Position numbers and translations under genes: made by a program
Assembly (NCBI GenBank): GCA_020636545.1
Contig: JACJXS010000008.1
Coordinates: 305,212 to 369,211, forward strand
Direction: 5' to 3'
From: Chitinophagales bacterium
GTDB lineage: Bacteria; Bacteroidota; Bacteroidia; Chitinophagales; JADIYW01
DNA length: 64,000 nucleotides
Shown here: positions 55,100 through 63,583 of the stretch, piece after piece
How positions within the stretch are numbered: position 1 is the first letter of the stretch
Layout of the letters: every line of letters begins with the position of its first letter
Notes under the pieces: model-generated
What the model was told of the DNA's origin: nothing
Database searches by the model: none
The model's input: the letters and a program-made list of their open reading frames with translations, nothing else

Positions 55100-55480
55100 A
55101 TGGAAACACAAAATCAACAACAAATCGTAAAAAACGTTTTTAACTTATTAAAAATTACTTTCGTTTTAATTCCTATTGTAGCAGGAGCTGATAAGTTTAC
55201 TAATTTATTGACCAATTGGGAACAATACTTAAACCCAACTTTGGCAGGGTTCTTGCCTTTTTCAGGTGCTGTATTTATGATGATTGCTGGAGTGATTGAA
55301 ATTATCGCTGGACTAATTGTCTTAAAAAAGCCAGAAATTGGAGGATTAATTGTTGCGGCGTGGTTAGTATGTATAGCATTATCGCTTTTAGTTGGATTTA
55401 ATTATGTCGATGTTGCAGTTAGAGATATTGTTATGGCAATTGCTGCATTTTCAATGGCAAAATTGGCAAAGGCAGTGTAA
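55100..55480 (+). CDS. DoxX-like small membrane protein
   Basis: A 126-residue protein with four hydrophobic segments (about residues 12-30, 50-75, 80-98, 104-122). The pattern IPIVAGADKFTNLLTNWEQY followed by PFSGAVFMMIAGVIEIIAGL matches DoxX/DUF4267-like membrane proteins of unknown function. It lies 34 bp before a sigma factor gene and may share its transcript. The 251-bp region between it and the divergent topoisomerase gene holds no gene. Confidence 0.65.
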   Translation: METQNQQQIVKNVFNLLKITFVLIPIVAGADKFTNLLTNWEQYLNPTLAGFLPFSGAVFMMIAGVIEIIAGLIVLKKPEIGGLIVAAWLVCIALSLLVGFNYVDVAVRDIVMAIAAFSMAKLAKAV

Positions 55481-55514
55481 AACTTTTAATATTGTAAGAT
55501 TTAAATAAAAACTC

Positions 55515-56171
55515 ATGGCACATCAACAATTTGAAAAATTAACAGATATTGAAATAATCCAGCGAATCTTAAATGGCGAAAAACCACTTTATGAACTCAT
55601 AGTAAGAAGATACAATCCATATTTATACAAGATTGGTCGTTCATACAATTACAATCATGATGATACGCAAGATTTAATGCAAGATACTTATGTTGATGCC
55701 TTTAGAAATTTAAGTCAATTTGAAAGTCGTGCTGGTTTTAAAACTTGGATTGCTCGAATAATGTTGAATAATTGTTTTAGAAAAAAGGAAAAACTAAGTT
55801 TTAAAAACGAATATGCAGAAGATAATATCAACGAAAAATCAATACCTATGTTTACAAGCAATAGCAATGATACAAGCCATATCATCAATAATAAAGAATT
55901 AGGCGGTATTATAGAAAAAGCACTCGAAGTAATTCCTGAAGATTATAGAATGGTTTTCTCACTCAGGGAGATCAACGGAATGAATGTGTTGGAAACTGCC
56001 AACTTACTAGGAATTAGCGAAGCCAATGTAAAAGTAAGATTGAGTAGAGCAAAGGAAATGTTGAGAAATATACTTGAAAATAATTATGAACCTAAAGAGT
56101 TGTATGAGTTTAATCTTATCTATTGTGATGCTATGGTGGAAAGAGTAATGTCTGAAATCAATAAATTATAA
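55515..56171 (+). CDS. ECF-type RNA polymerase sigma factor
   Basis: A 218-residue sigma-70 family protein. Region 2 spans about residues 24-95 (YELIVRRYNPYLYKIGRSYN, DLMQDTYVDAFRNLSQFE, FKTWIARIMLNN), and region 4 spans about 135-190 (EVIPEDYRMVFSLREINGMN, ETANLLGISEANVKVRLSRA). A C-terminal extension of about 25 residues ends in a Cys-containing segment. No anti-sigma gene follows: folE starts four bases after the stop, so this factor is probably co-transcribed with folate-pathway genes. The regulon is unknown. Confidence 0.88.
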   Translation: MAHQQFEKLTDIEIIQRILNGEKPLYELIVRRYNPYLYKIGRSYNYNHDDTQDLMQDTYVDAFRNLSQFESRAGFKTWIARIMLNNCFRKKEKLSFKNEYAEDNINEKSIPMFTSNSNDTSHIINNKELGGIIEKALEVIPEDYRMVFSLREINGMNVLETANLLGISEANVKVRLSRAKEMLRNILENNYEPKELYEFNLIYCDAMVERVMSEINKL

Positions 56172-56174
56172 ATT

Positions 56175-56816
56175 ATGAAAGAAATCAATGAAAGTGATTT
56201 TTTAAAATCAATTACAAATACCCCACTTCGACACGATGCTTTTGTTTTAAGTGATGAAGAGAAAATTAAAAATATTGCATTGCATTTTGAGAAAATTATG
56301 CAAACATTGGGTTTAGACTTATCTGATGATAGTTTAAAAGACTCACCAAGAAGAGTTGCAAAAATGTATGTTCAAGAAACTTTCAGCGGATTAGATGAGA
56401 AAAACAAACCAGAAATTAGTCTATTTGAAAATAAATATGCTTATAATAAAATGTTGGTAGAAAAAAATATTACTTTATATTCTAACTGTGAGCATCATTT
56501 TGTTCCGATAATTGGGAAAGTACATATTGCATATATTCCAGATAAAGAAGTTATTGGATTATCTAAACTTAATCGCTTGGTACAATTTTATGCCAAAAGA
56601 CCTCAGGTACAAGAGCGTTTAACCATACAAATAGCTGATGCTTTGAAAGCTATTTTTAAACATAATGACGTTGCAGTTGTTGTAGAAGCAGACCATCTCT
56701 GCGTTACCTCACGAGGAATTAAAGATTCCAATAGTTTAACCATTACCTCTGTTTTCTCTGGACAATTTGAAAAAGATAGTTTTAAACAAGAATTTCTTAG
56801 ATATATTAAAAATTAA
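56175..56816 (+). CDS. folE: GTP cyclohydrolase I
   Basis: Converts GTP to 7,8-dihydroneopterin triphosphate, the entry to folate and related pterins. In 213 residues it shows DSLKDSPRRVAKMYVQETFSG (about 52-72), NCEHHFVPIIGKVHIAYIP with the zinc Cys and His (about 105-123), GLSKLNRLVQFYAKRPQVQE, and AVVVEADHLCVTSRGIKDSN with the second Cys. All zinc ligands are present. It is tightly packed between the sigma factor and a flavin reductase. Confidence 0.95.
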   Translation: MKEINESDFLKSITNTPLRHDAFVLSDEEKIKNIALHFEKIMQTLGLDLSDDSLKDSPRRVAKMYVQETFSGLDEKNKPEISLFENKYAYNKMLVEKNITLYSNCEHHFVPIIGKVHIAYIPDKEVIGLSKLNRLVQFYAKRPQVQERLTIQIADALKAIFKHNDVAVVVEADHLCVTSRGIKDSNSLTITSVFSGQFEKDSFKQEFLRYIKN

Positions 56817-56821
56817 TTACT

Positions 56822-57490
56822 ATGTCATCTATTATTAAAATTAAGACCATTGAACACCTTACGCATGATGTTCTACGAATTGAAGCTGAAAAACCATCTG
56901 GGTTAATTTACCACTCAGGACAAGCAGCTGATGTTGCTATAAATAAACCAAATTGGGAAAAGGAGTGGAGGAGTTTTACTTTTACCTCACTGCCATCTGA
57001 TAATCATATTGAATTTACAATCAAGACGTATCCTTCTCATAAAGGCGTTACAAATGAGTTACTTTCTTTACAAGCTGGAGATGAATTGATTATTGGAGAT
57101 GTTTATGGAGATATTGCTTATAAAGGAGAAGGTGTTTTTATAGCTGGAGGCTCTGGTATTACACCATTTTTAGCGATATTACGTAGTTTAGAGCAACACA
57201 AAAATGTTGGAAATAACAAACTTTTATTTGCAAATAGAAAACAAGAAGATATTATCCATGAAGATGAATTTCAGGCTTTATTAGGTTCTAATTTTGTAAA
57301 TATTCTTTCTGACGAAAATATTGAAGGCTACAAACATGGCTTTATCACAGCAGATATTATAAAATCTACTTCAGATAATAACACTAAATTTTATTATTTA
57401 TGTGGTCCACCTCCAATGATGGATGCTGTTGGAAAAAGTCTTTCCAATTTGGGTATTAATGAAGAAAATATTGTAAAAGAAAGTTTCTAA
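56822..57490 (+). CDS. FAD-dependent ferredoxin/flavodoxin NADP reductase-like protein
   Basis: A 222-residue reductase of the FNR superfamily. The FAD domain has HSGQAADVAINKPNWEKEWR then SFTFTSLPSD (about 48-57, the RxFT-type motif) and TIKTYPSHKGVTN. The NAD(P) domain has VFIAGGSGITPFLAIL (about 105-120) and YLCGPPPMMDAVGKSL (about 195-210). No iron-sulfur domain is attached, so electrons go to a separate partner. It follows folE by five bases and ends before a strong terminator. Confidence 0.85.
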   Translation: MSSIIKIKTIEHLTHDVLRIEAEKPSGLIYHSGQAADVAINKPNWEKEWRSFTFTSLPSDNHIEFTIKTYPSHKGVTNELLSLQAGDELIIGDVYGDIAYKGEGVFIAGGSGITPFLAILRSLEQHKNVGNNKLLFANRKQEDIIHEDEFQALLGSNFVNILSDENIEGYKHGFITADIIKSTSDNNTKFYYLCGPPPMMDAVGKSLSNLGINEENIVKESF

Positions 57491-57525
57491 TTCATTAGAA
57501 GCCTACATTGGGTTTTTATGTGTTG

Positions 57526-57555
57526 CTCTCCAATATTTTATATTGGAGAGTTTTT
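57526..57555 (+). terminator. Rho-independent terminator after the folE operon
   Basis: An 11-bp perfect stem CTCTCCAATAT/ATATTGGAGAG with a TTT loop is followed by five T. The remainder of 57556-57777 holds no convincing gene. Confidence 0.85.
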
Positions 57556-57777
57556 ATTTAACCCGATTTGTGCAATAGGATTCGTTGTGAAATTGAAAAT
57601 GCCAATAAAATATAAACTTTTGCGATTGAAACATAGTAACTTCTTTGGTGAATGAGCAAAAGTAAGCATAGTGTTATATTTTGCAGGCGTTTTAGATTGT
57701 AATAGAATATCTATTGTATAATTCGGATTTAAAGCAATCATCAATTTATAAATAGTACATTATAAAAATAAAAGCAT

Positions 57778-57785
57778 TATTTTTG
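57778..57785 (+). promoter_or_regulatory. -7 promoter element of the TPR protein gene
   Basis: TATTTTTG matches TAnnTTTG and ends four bases before the ATG, another apparently leaderless arrangement. Confidence 0.45.
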
Positions 57786-57789
57786 CACT

Positions 57790-58437
57790 ATGAGAAAATA
57801 TTATGTTTTGTACCGTTTTTATGTGGCATTTGCGTTAATTGCTGTGGGTATTTTAATTCACTTAACTGTACATAAAGGTTGGCAGTGGTCTTGGATTTTT
57901 TATACATTAGGTTTGGGTACTATTCTTTGGGATATTTTTATAGGGCCAATGATGTATTTACAAAAATTAGTAACCGATGGCGATGTTGATGGAGCAAAAG
58001 ATATTTTGAATAGCATTAAGTTTCCTAATTTACTCATCAAACCAGTTCGTCAAGGTTACTATATGTTGAAGTCTAATTTTGATATGGCAAACCAAAATTT
58101 AGATGATGCAGAAGCAAATATTCGTAAAAGTTTAGCCAATAAAAGTAGCTTGGTTCCACAACAAGAAGGCGTTTCTTATTTACAATTAGGCACAATTGCT
58201 ATGCAAAAAGGCGATAGTAAAGAAGCATTGAAGAATTTAAAAATTGCAATTCAAAAAGGATTGCCAGATGATGATAATAAGGCGACTGCATATTTACAAC
58301 TTTGTTCTTTGTATGCTCAAAGACGTGAAATTAAAGTGGCTAAAGAATATTTAAGACGAGCCAATAATTGTAAAATCAAAAATGACGAAATCAAGCAACA
58401 ATTGAGAGAAATTAATAAGCAAATGGCAAGAGCTTAA
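57790..58437 (+). CDS. TPR protein with two N-terminal membrane helices
   Basis: A 215-residue protein. Two hydrophobic helices (about 9-25 and 33-52) are followed by a soluble helical part with tetratricopeptide repeats: DMANQNLDDAEANIRKSLAN, VSYLQLGTIAMQKGDSKEAL and ATAYLQLCSLYAQRREIKVA. The partner and role are unknown. It is preceded by its own promoter and followed after 82 bp by pepP, with a short tandem repeat between. Confidence 0.7.
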   Translation: MRKYYVLYRFYVAFALIAVGILIHLTVHKGWQWSWIFYTLGLGTILWDIFIGPMMYLQKLVTDGDVDGAKDILNSIKFPNLLIKPVRQGYYMLKSNFDMANQNLDDAEANIRKSLANKSSLVPQQEGVSYLQLGTIAMQKGDSKEALKNLKIAIQKGLPDDDNKATAYLQLCSLYAQRREIKVAKEYLRRANNCKIKNDEIKQQLREINKQMARA

Positions 58438-58449
58438 TTTATAGAAACA

Positions 58450-58510
58450 AGTAGTAAGACATAAATCGTAAGAGAATTTGACTTACTACTCAATACTTAC
58501 TACTCAATAC
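58450..58510. repeat. Tandem 14-mer with an upstream inverted match
   Basis: TTACTACTCAATAC occurs twice head to tail (58483-58510). AGTAGTAAG (58450-58458) is the perfect inverse of CTTACTACT (58482-58490). The set lies just before pepP and could form a hairpin in the transcript. Confidence 0.6.
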
Positions 58511-58519
58511 TCATAACCT

Positions 58520-59809
58520 ATGAAATATACAGCAATTAATCCTGAACTTTTTGTTGCCAACAGAAAAAGATTGGAAGCAAAATTAGTGCCTAATTCTATG
58601 GCTATCTTGTTTGCTAATGATGAGATGCCTAGAAGTGCCGACCAAAGTTTCCCATTTAGACAAAATCCTGATTTGTTTTGGCTCTCAGGAATTGACCAAG
58701 AGCAAACTATTTTAATTATTTATCCTGATTGCCCAAATTCAGCATATAAAGAGGCTTTATTTATTAGAAAAACAAATGCGCATATTGCAGTTTGGGAAGG
58801 ACATAAATATACCATCGAAGAAGCTCGACAAGCATCTGGAATTGAGCATATTTATTGGTATGAAAGTTTTGAATCCGTATTGGGTTCTTTGATGTCTTAT
58901 TGTGAGAATGTTTATGTCAATATCAATGAAAATGATAGAGCTAGTAATGTTGTACCCTATAAAGATATACGTTTTGCAAATGATTTAAAAAATAGATTTC
59001 CTGCTCATCAAATAAAAAGATTGGGTCCAATTATGGCTGAGTTACGTGCTGTAAAACACGAAATAGAAATTGAGGTCATCAAAAAAGCTTGTGGAATAAC
59101 GAGAGATGCTTTTATTCGCGTGTTGCAATTTATGAAACCTGGCGTAAAAGAATTTGAAATAGAGGCCGAAATTATTCATGAATTTATACGTCAAGGTGCA
59201 AATGGACATGCCTATTCTCCAATTATTGCATCAGGAAAAAATGCATGTGTTTTACATTATGTCGATAATAATCAAGTATGTAAAGAGGGCGATTTAGTAT
59301 TGATGGATTTTGGTGCTGAATATGCCAATTATGCATCAGATATGACTAGAACAATTCCTATAAATGGCAAATTTTCTCCAAGGCAAAAGGAAGTATATAA
59401 TGCTACTTTATTTGTGATGAACCAAGCAAAAGAATTATTACGACCAGGTAAAACACTTGCTGATTATAATGCTGAAGTTGGTTTGGTTATGGAAGAGCAA
59501 TTAATCCAAATAGGATTATTGAAAAAAGATGAAGTTGCAAAACAAGACAAAAATAATCCTTTATACAAGAAATATTTTATGCATGGTACTTCTCATTTTA
59601 TGGGAATTGATGTGCATGATATTGGTAATAGATATGCACCGATGCAAGTAGGAAATGTGTTTACTTGTGAGCCAGGTATTTATATTCCTGAAGAAGGCAT
59701 TGGAATCCGAATTGAAAATGATATTTATATTGGCGAACATGGCAATATTGATTTGATGGGAGATATTCCAATTGAAGTAGAAGAAATAGAAATGTTAATG
59801 AGGAAATAA
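58520..59809 (+). CDS. pepP: Xaa-Pro aminopeptidase (aminopeptidase P)
   Basis: A 429-residue M24 metallopeptidase that removes N-terminal residues before proline. The N-terminal creatinase-like domain (about 1-170) includes ARNKRL-like FVANRKRLEAKL and NPDLFWLSGIDQEQT. The metal site is complete: the first two Asp ligands in VLMDFGAEYANYASDMTRTI (about 256-275), His in HGTSHFMGIDVHDIG (about 354), Glu in TCEPGIYIPEEGIGIRIEND (two Glu ligands). Length and order match PepP rather than PepQ. Confidence 0.93.
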   Translation: MKYTAINPELFVANRKRLEAKLVPNSMAILFANDEMPRSADQSFPFRQNPDLFWLSGIDQEQTILIIYPDCPNSAYKEALFIRKTNAHIAVWEGHKYTIEEARQASGIEHIYWYESFESVLGSLMSYCENVYVNINENDRASNVVPYKDIRFANDLKNRFPAHQIKRLGPIMAELRAVKHEIEIEVIKKACGITRDAFIRVLQFMKPGVKEFEIEAEIIHEFIRQGANGHAYSPIIASGKNACVLHYVDNNQVCKEGDLVLMDFGAEYANYASDMTRTIPINGKFSPRQKEVYNATLFVMNQAKELLRPGKTLADYNAEVGLVMEEQLIQIGLLKKDEVAKQDKNNPLYKKYFMHGTSHFMGIDVHDIGNRYAPMQVGNVFTCEPGIYIPEEGIGIRIENDIYIGEHGNIDLMGDIPIEVEEIEMLMRK

Positions 59810-59817
59810 AATCTAAA

Positions 59818-60594
59818 CTAGTTGATTTTATTGAATAGAACTGAGTTTTTTACTTTGTCTAAATAGACATCGCCAATTGGAATTTCAATATTGTTTTCTT
59901 CACACAATAAATCTGTAAAGTAATTAATGAAAGCATCTTTTGTATCTAAAGAAGTTAATTTAGGAACGGCAAGTTGAACTTTCTTTTTAGTTGTATTTAG
60001 AAATTTTAGAAATTTAGAATTGATAATATAACTTTTATGCACTCTTATAAATTCATCAGATAAAAATGGTTCATATTCTTTCATGGTTTTACTAACCATG
60101 ATATGTTGTAAATTTTTAGTATAGAAATAAGTATAGTTGGAAGCAGATTTTATTAAAAAAATATCATCAAAGTTGAGAAAAAAATAACCCTTGTTAGTTT
60201 TGATAGCAATTTCCTTATTTTGTTTCGCCTTTTTGATAAGGAATCTATTGATGGCTTTAAAATGCTCATCAGGGTCTATTGGTTTTAATAGATAATATAA
60301 AATTTCTTCATTTACAGCACCCATTGCATATTTCTCATAAGCTGTTGCCATAATAATTTCAGGCAATTCTTGCAAATGGTTTTGAAGTTCTTTTAATAAT
60401 TCAAATCCAGTAAAATTTGGTAATTCAACATCTAAAAATACTAAATCAGGTTTTTGCTTTAATATCTCCTTAATACCTTCTTTGAAATCGCAAGTAACGA
60501 TGGTTTTTTGAAATTCAGGATATTCTTGCATTAAAATATCCAATAATTCAATTTCTCTGGGATTATCTTCAATTACTAAGTATTTATATATCAT
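59818..60594 (-). CDS. LytTR-family response regulator
   Basis: A 258-residue regulator with an N-terminal receiver domain: acidic pocket E9-D10, phosphoacceptor D55 in LVFLDVELPNFTG, the conserved Thr in IMATAYEKYAM and Lys in YYLLKPIDPDEH. The C-terminal LytTR DNA-binding domain spans about 140-240 (NKGYFFLNFDDIFLIKSASN, FIRVHKSYIINSKF). It starts six bases after the stop of the sensor kinase and forms a pair with it. Targets cannot be named from the sequence. Confidence 0.92.
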   Translation of the reverse strand: MIYKYLVIEDNPREIELLDILMQEYPEFQKTIVTCDFKEGIKEILKQKPDLVFLDVELPNFTGFELLKELQNHLQELPEIIMATAYEKYAMGAVNEEILYYLLKPIDPDEHFKAINRFLIKKAKQNKEIAIKTNKGYFFLNFDDIFLIKSASNYTYFYTKNLQHIMVSKTMKEYEPFLSDEFIRVHKSYIINSKFLKFLNTTKKKVQLAVPKLTSLDTKDAFINYFTDLLCEENNIEIPIGDVYLDKVKNSVLFNKIN

Positions 60595-60600
60595 ATTTCA

Positions 60601-62592
60601 CTAATATTGATATTCTAAAGGTATTGAAATTTCTACGATTGTCCAAGCATTTTCCCTTTTCAGTGCTAGACTAGCTTTCTTCTTATTATGAGCATTGATG
60701 AGTTCAAAAAATCTTTTATACGAAGCTAATCCAATTCCTGTACTTTCAGAGGGTTTATTACTATTAAGTCCTATGCCGTTGTCTTTTATTATTATTTCTA
60801 GTTTTTGTTGAATAATATTTGCAGTTAGGATAATTTGTCCATTTTCTTTTAATGATTTCATACCGTATTTAACAGCATTTTCTACCATATTTTTTAATAA
60901 TAATCTTGGGAGTTCAAAGTCTAGCTGTTCTAAATTTATTTCAAAATTAAATTCCCACGGATAAGGACTTATACTTTGTTGGAGTTCTAGATAATCATTA
61001 GCTTGTTGCAGTTGTATCTCCAAAGGTTCTGTGATTTTATCACTCAAAGATGCTCTTGTTACATTAAATAATTTTATCATTTTTTTATAGGCATCAGGAG
61101 CTTTAGTGATTAAATCAGGAGCAAAACTTGTAATCAAATTTTTAATTTCATGTGGATTAAGTTGGTTGTTGATATTGGATAACTCACTTGTATTTAAGTT
61201 GTGTTTTAATTCCAAAATTAGGTTAGCATCTTCTAAGTCTTTCCTTTTATGTTTATTTCTTAGAAATAGAATACTAAAGAACCAAACTATTAATAGAAGC
61301 AAGGCCAATCCTGATATATACCAAATTTTCAATTTAGATTGAGCCAGTGCTAACTCCTTTTTATTAATCACTGCTTCTTTTTCTAAGGTTCTATACTTTG
61401 TTTCTAAATCAAAAAGTTGCTCAGTACTTTCTGTATCATAAATTAATGTTGAAAGCGAATCTAAAAGTGTAAAATCTCTGGTTAAACTCTCATCGCCAAT
61501 AGATGCTAGTTTGTTGTCTATTTTATTTTGTAGTAATAATTTCTGTTGAATATAGGCTTTGTCCTTTTCGTATAATTTGTATGCTTTTGCAAAGTATTTA
61601 TCGGCTTCTACATAATTTTTATTTTCATATAAAATTGAGGCTTTAAGTTCAATAATATCAGGGTCTTTTGTCGTAGGAAGTAAATTATCAACGATAGCTG
61701 CTGCCTTACCATATTCGTCATTATTATAATATAAAATGGCTAATCTTTTTTTGCAATCTTGAATGAGTGTTTTGTCATTAATTTCAGTAGCGAAAGCCAA
61801 TCCTTTACTCACTAATGGAATAGCTTCTTCAAATGTTTTAAAATAACTAGTGACTCCACTTCCAATACTACTAAAAACAAACGCTTTGAGTCTTTTGTTA
61901 TCTGATTTTTCTGTAAAGCCTAATGATTTTTCAGCATAATATAAGGCTTTTTCTTGTTCTCCTAAGTCTCTGAATGCAAATGCCATATAAGTATATACTT
62001 CAATTAAGCTGTTGATATCATTGCTTTTTTGTAGTTCAGGAATTATTTTATCAAACAATTTTGCTAACTCTTGATGCCTTTTTTGGTGCAACAAGATTAG
62101 GGCTATTCTTATTTTATTTTTTATAATTAAATCTTTATCCTTTAATTCTTTAGCTAGTACAATACTTTTGTTATAATATAAAATTGCAGAATCAGGTTTT
62201 TTATTAAAAGCTTTGCCAAGTACATTATAAACAGTAGCTTCTAGGTTTTTATTTTTCTCTTGAAATCCTATTGCTAAAGCTTTCTCTAAAATTTTAATTG
62301 CATCTTCTTCTTTTGATAAATTAATAAGAATATTGCTTTTTTGAATAATGGCATTAGCGAAGCTAATTTTATTCTTACCATTTTGGGATAAAGAATAGGC
62401 TAAATCAGCATAAACAATTGCACTATCTTGTTGTTCATTTTCATAAGCTTTAGATATTTTTATAAGGTAATCTATTCGTTTATCTATAGAGAGCTTGTCG
62501 TCTTGTAATGCATTTTTTATATGGACAATTTGAGCCAACAAAGATGTTGAAATAAATAGTATAAATACTAAACTCAATAATTTATTAAACAT
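60601..62592 (-). CDS. LytS-type sensor histidine kinase with TPR sensor region
   Basis: A 663-residue kinase. A signal peptide (about 1-20) is followed by a periplasmic tetratricopeptide region (about 30-370), a coiled segment, one membrane helix (about 423-446) and a cytoplasmic His_kinase/HATPase part. The phosphoacceptor box reads NPHEIKN (His about 481) instead of the usual NPHFLFN. The ATPase domain has VENAVKYGMKSLKENGQ (N box) and IIKDNGIGLN with STGIGLASYKRF. It is co-transcribed with the LytTR regulator. TPR sensors of this type in Bacteroidota bind unknown ligands. Confidence 0.88.
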   Translation of the reverse strand: MFNKLLSLVFILFISTSLLAQIVHIKNALQDDKLSIDKRIDYLIKISKAYENEQQDSAIVYADLAYSLSQNGKNKISFANAIIQKSNILINLSKEEDAIKILEKALAIGFQEKNKNLEATVYNVLGKAFNKKPDSAILYYNKSIVLAKELKDKDLIIKNKIRIALILLHQKRHQELAKLFDKIIPELQKSNDINSLIEVYTYMAFAFRDLGEQEKALYYAEKSLGFTEKSDNKRLKAFVFSSIGSGVTSYFKTFEEAIPLVSKGLAFATEINDKTLIQDCKKRLAILYYNNDEYGKAAAIVDNLLPTTKDPDIIELKASILYENKNYVEADKYFAKAYKLYEKDKAYIQQKLLLQNKIDNKLASIGDESLTRDFTLLDSLSTLIYDTESTEQLFDLETKYRTLEKEAVINKKELALAQSKLKIWYISGLALLLLIVWFFSILFLRNKHKRKDLEDANLILELKHNLNTSELSNINNQLNPHEIKNLITSFAPDLITKAPDAYKKMIKLFNVTRASLSDKITEPLEIQLQQANDYLELQQSISPYPWEFNFEINLEQLDFELPRLLLKNMVENAVKYGMKSLKENGQIILTANIIQQKLEIIIKDNGIGLNSNKPSESTGIGLASYKRFFELINAHNKKKASLALKRENAWTIVEISIPLEYQY

Positions 62593-62791
62593 AAGGCTCT
62601 ATTTAATCCACTTTATGTAAAGATATATAAAATTTTAAGTATTTATTCTGTATAAAAATGGGAGGTTCATGCTTTATTTTAGGTGGTTCACTCAATAAAC
62701 TGCCTAAAAACCACAAATATGAATAGTACAATATAAATTTACATAGAAGAAAAATTTTAGTTGTATAGGTTTTATTTAATGATTTAAGTCA

Positions 62792-63079
62792 ATGAAAAAG
62801 CTAATTCCATATTCTTATACCTTCTATTTTGTAGTTACTTCTACTAAAGCAATTACGAATAACAAAAACCCTCATGCACTAAAAGAAGGTATAAGTGATA
62901 TAAAGTCTAAAAACAGTTTAATCTTAAAAGGGTATGTTGGCTTAGCAGAGAATATTCCATACTATCTGAAAGAAAACAAGAAAAAATGCAAAAGAAACAA
63001 AACTAATGATTATAGTAAAAACTCTTGCAATTGGGAGGAGTTGGTTCGAAGAACCCCTCCTCCATTTATTAAACTTTAA
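62792..63079 (+). CDS. Doubtful small open frame (95 aa) before the T9SS gene
   Basis: A 95-codon frame with a weakly hydrophobic start (MKKLIPYSYTFYFVVTSTKA) and a lysine/asparagine-rich remainder. I recognise no family. Its last 15 codons overlap a strong hairpin (63034-63063), suggesting that the stretch may be leader RNA rather than a gene. Coding status is uncertain. Confidence 0.25.
   Translation: MKKLIPYSYTFYFVVTSTKAITNNKNPHALKEGISDIKSKNSLILKGYVGLAENIPYYLKENKKKCKRNKTNDYSKNSCNWEELVRRTPPPFIKL
63034..63063 (+). promoter_or_regulatory. Strong two-part hairpin upstream of the T9SS gene
   Basis: The outer stem GGAGGAG/CTCCTCC encloses an inner stem GGTTC/GAACC with a GAA loop. There is no T run, so a leader or processing element is more likely than a terminator. 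It ends 27 bp before the ATG of the T9SS-sorted protein. Confidence 0.45.
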
Positions 63080-63090
63080 AAAACATACTC

Positions 63091-63579
63091 ATGGAAAAGT
63101 TAAAAATTATGAATATTATTTTGTTTAGCATTGGGTTGTTTGTGCTAAACTTTTCTTATGCTCAAAATTCTATAAATACATCAGGTGGCAATGCAATTGG
63201 TGCAGGAGGAGCAGTAGCTTCTAGTATAGGTCAGATTTTTTATACGGCAGACAAAAGTAATACTGCATTAATTGAAGCAGGCGTACAACATGCTTATGAG
63301 ATTTATTTACTCAAAGTAAAAGGGAATGTTCTAACGGTTTCACTTTCCGTTTATCCTAATCCAACTACCAATCAACTGGCATTAAAAGTAGAAGGCTTAA
63401 AAAATGAACAGTTAAGTTTTCAGTTACTTGATTTACAAGGCAGATTATTGTCAGCAGATAAAGTTGTCAATACGGAAACTGTGATACAAATGAGTCATTT
63501 AGCAAGTGCTGCATATTTACTTAATGTTGTAGATGAAAAGACAGGTGGAATGAAATCATTTAAAATAATAAAAAATTAA
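63091..63579 (+). CDS. Small secreted protein with T9SS type A sorting domain
   Basis: A 162-residue protein with a signal peptide (about 1-24, LFVLNFSYAQ) and a C-terminal type IX secretion sorting domain from about residue 88 (SLSVYPNPTTNQLALKV, LSFQLLDLQGRLLS, SAAYLLNVVD, FKIIKN). Between lies a short Gly/Ala/Ser-rich stretch (SGGNAIGAGGAVASSIGQIF). It would pass through the outer membrane by the type IX system and be attached to the surface or released. It is four bases ahead of a second secreted protein gene. Confidence 0.88.
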   Translation: MEKLKIMNIILFSIGLFVLNFSYAQNSINTSGGNAIGAGGAVASSIGQIFYTADKSNTALIEAGVQHAYEIYLLKVKGNVLTVSLSVYPNPTTNQLALKVEGLKNEQLSFQLLDLQGRLLSADKVVNTETVIQMSHLASAAYLLNVVDEKTGGMKSFKIIKN

Positions 63580-63583
63580 GTAT

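Noticed and set aside
57538..57744. A 68-codon open frame on the minus strand after the folE operon
   Set aside because: Its 3' end lies inside the strong terminator hairpin and it has no recognisable family, promoter or start signal. Coincidental frame is more likely.
63041..63060. GGTTCGAAGAACC, resembling a tRNA T-arm
   Set aside because: No acceptor, D or anticodon stem could be drawn around it; it is the inner stem of a two-part hairpin.
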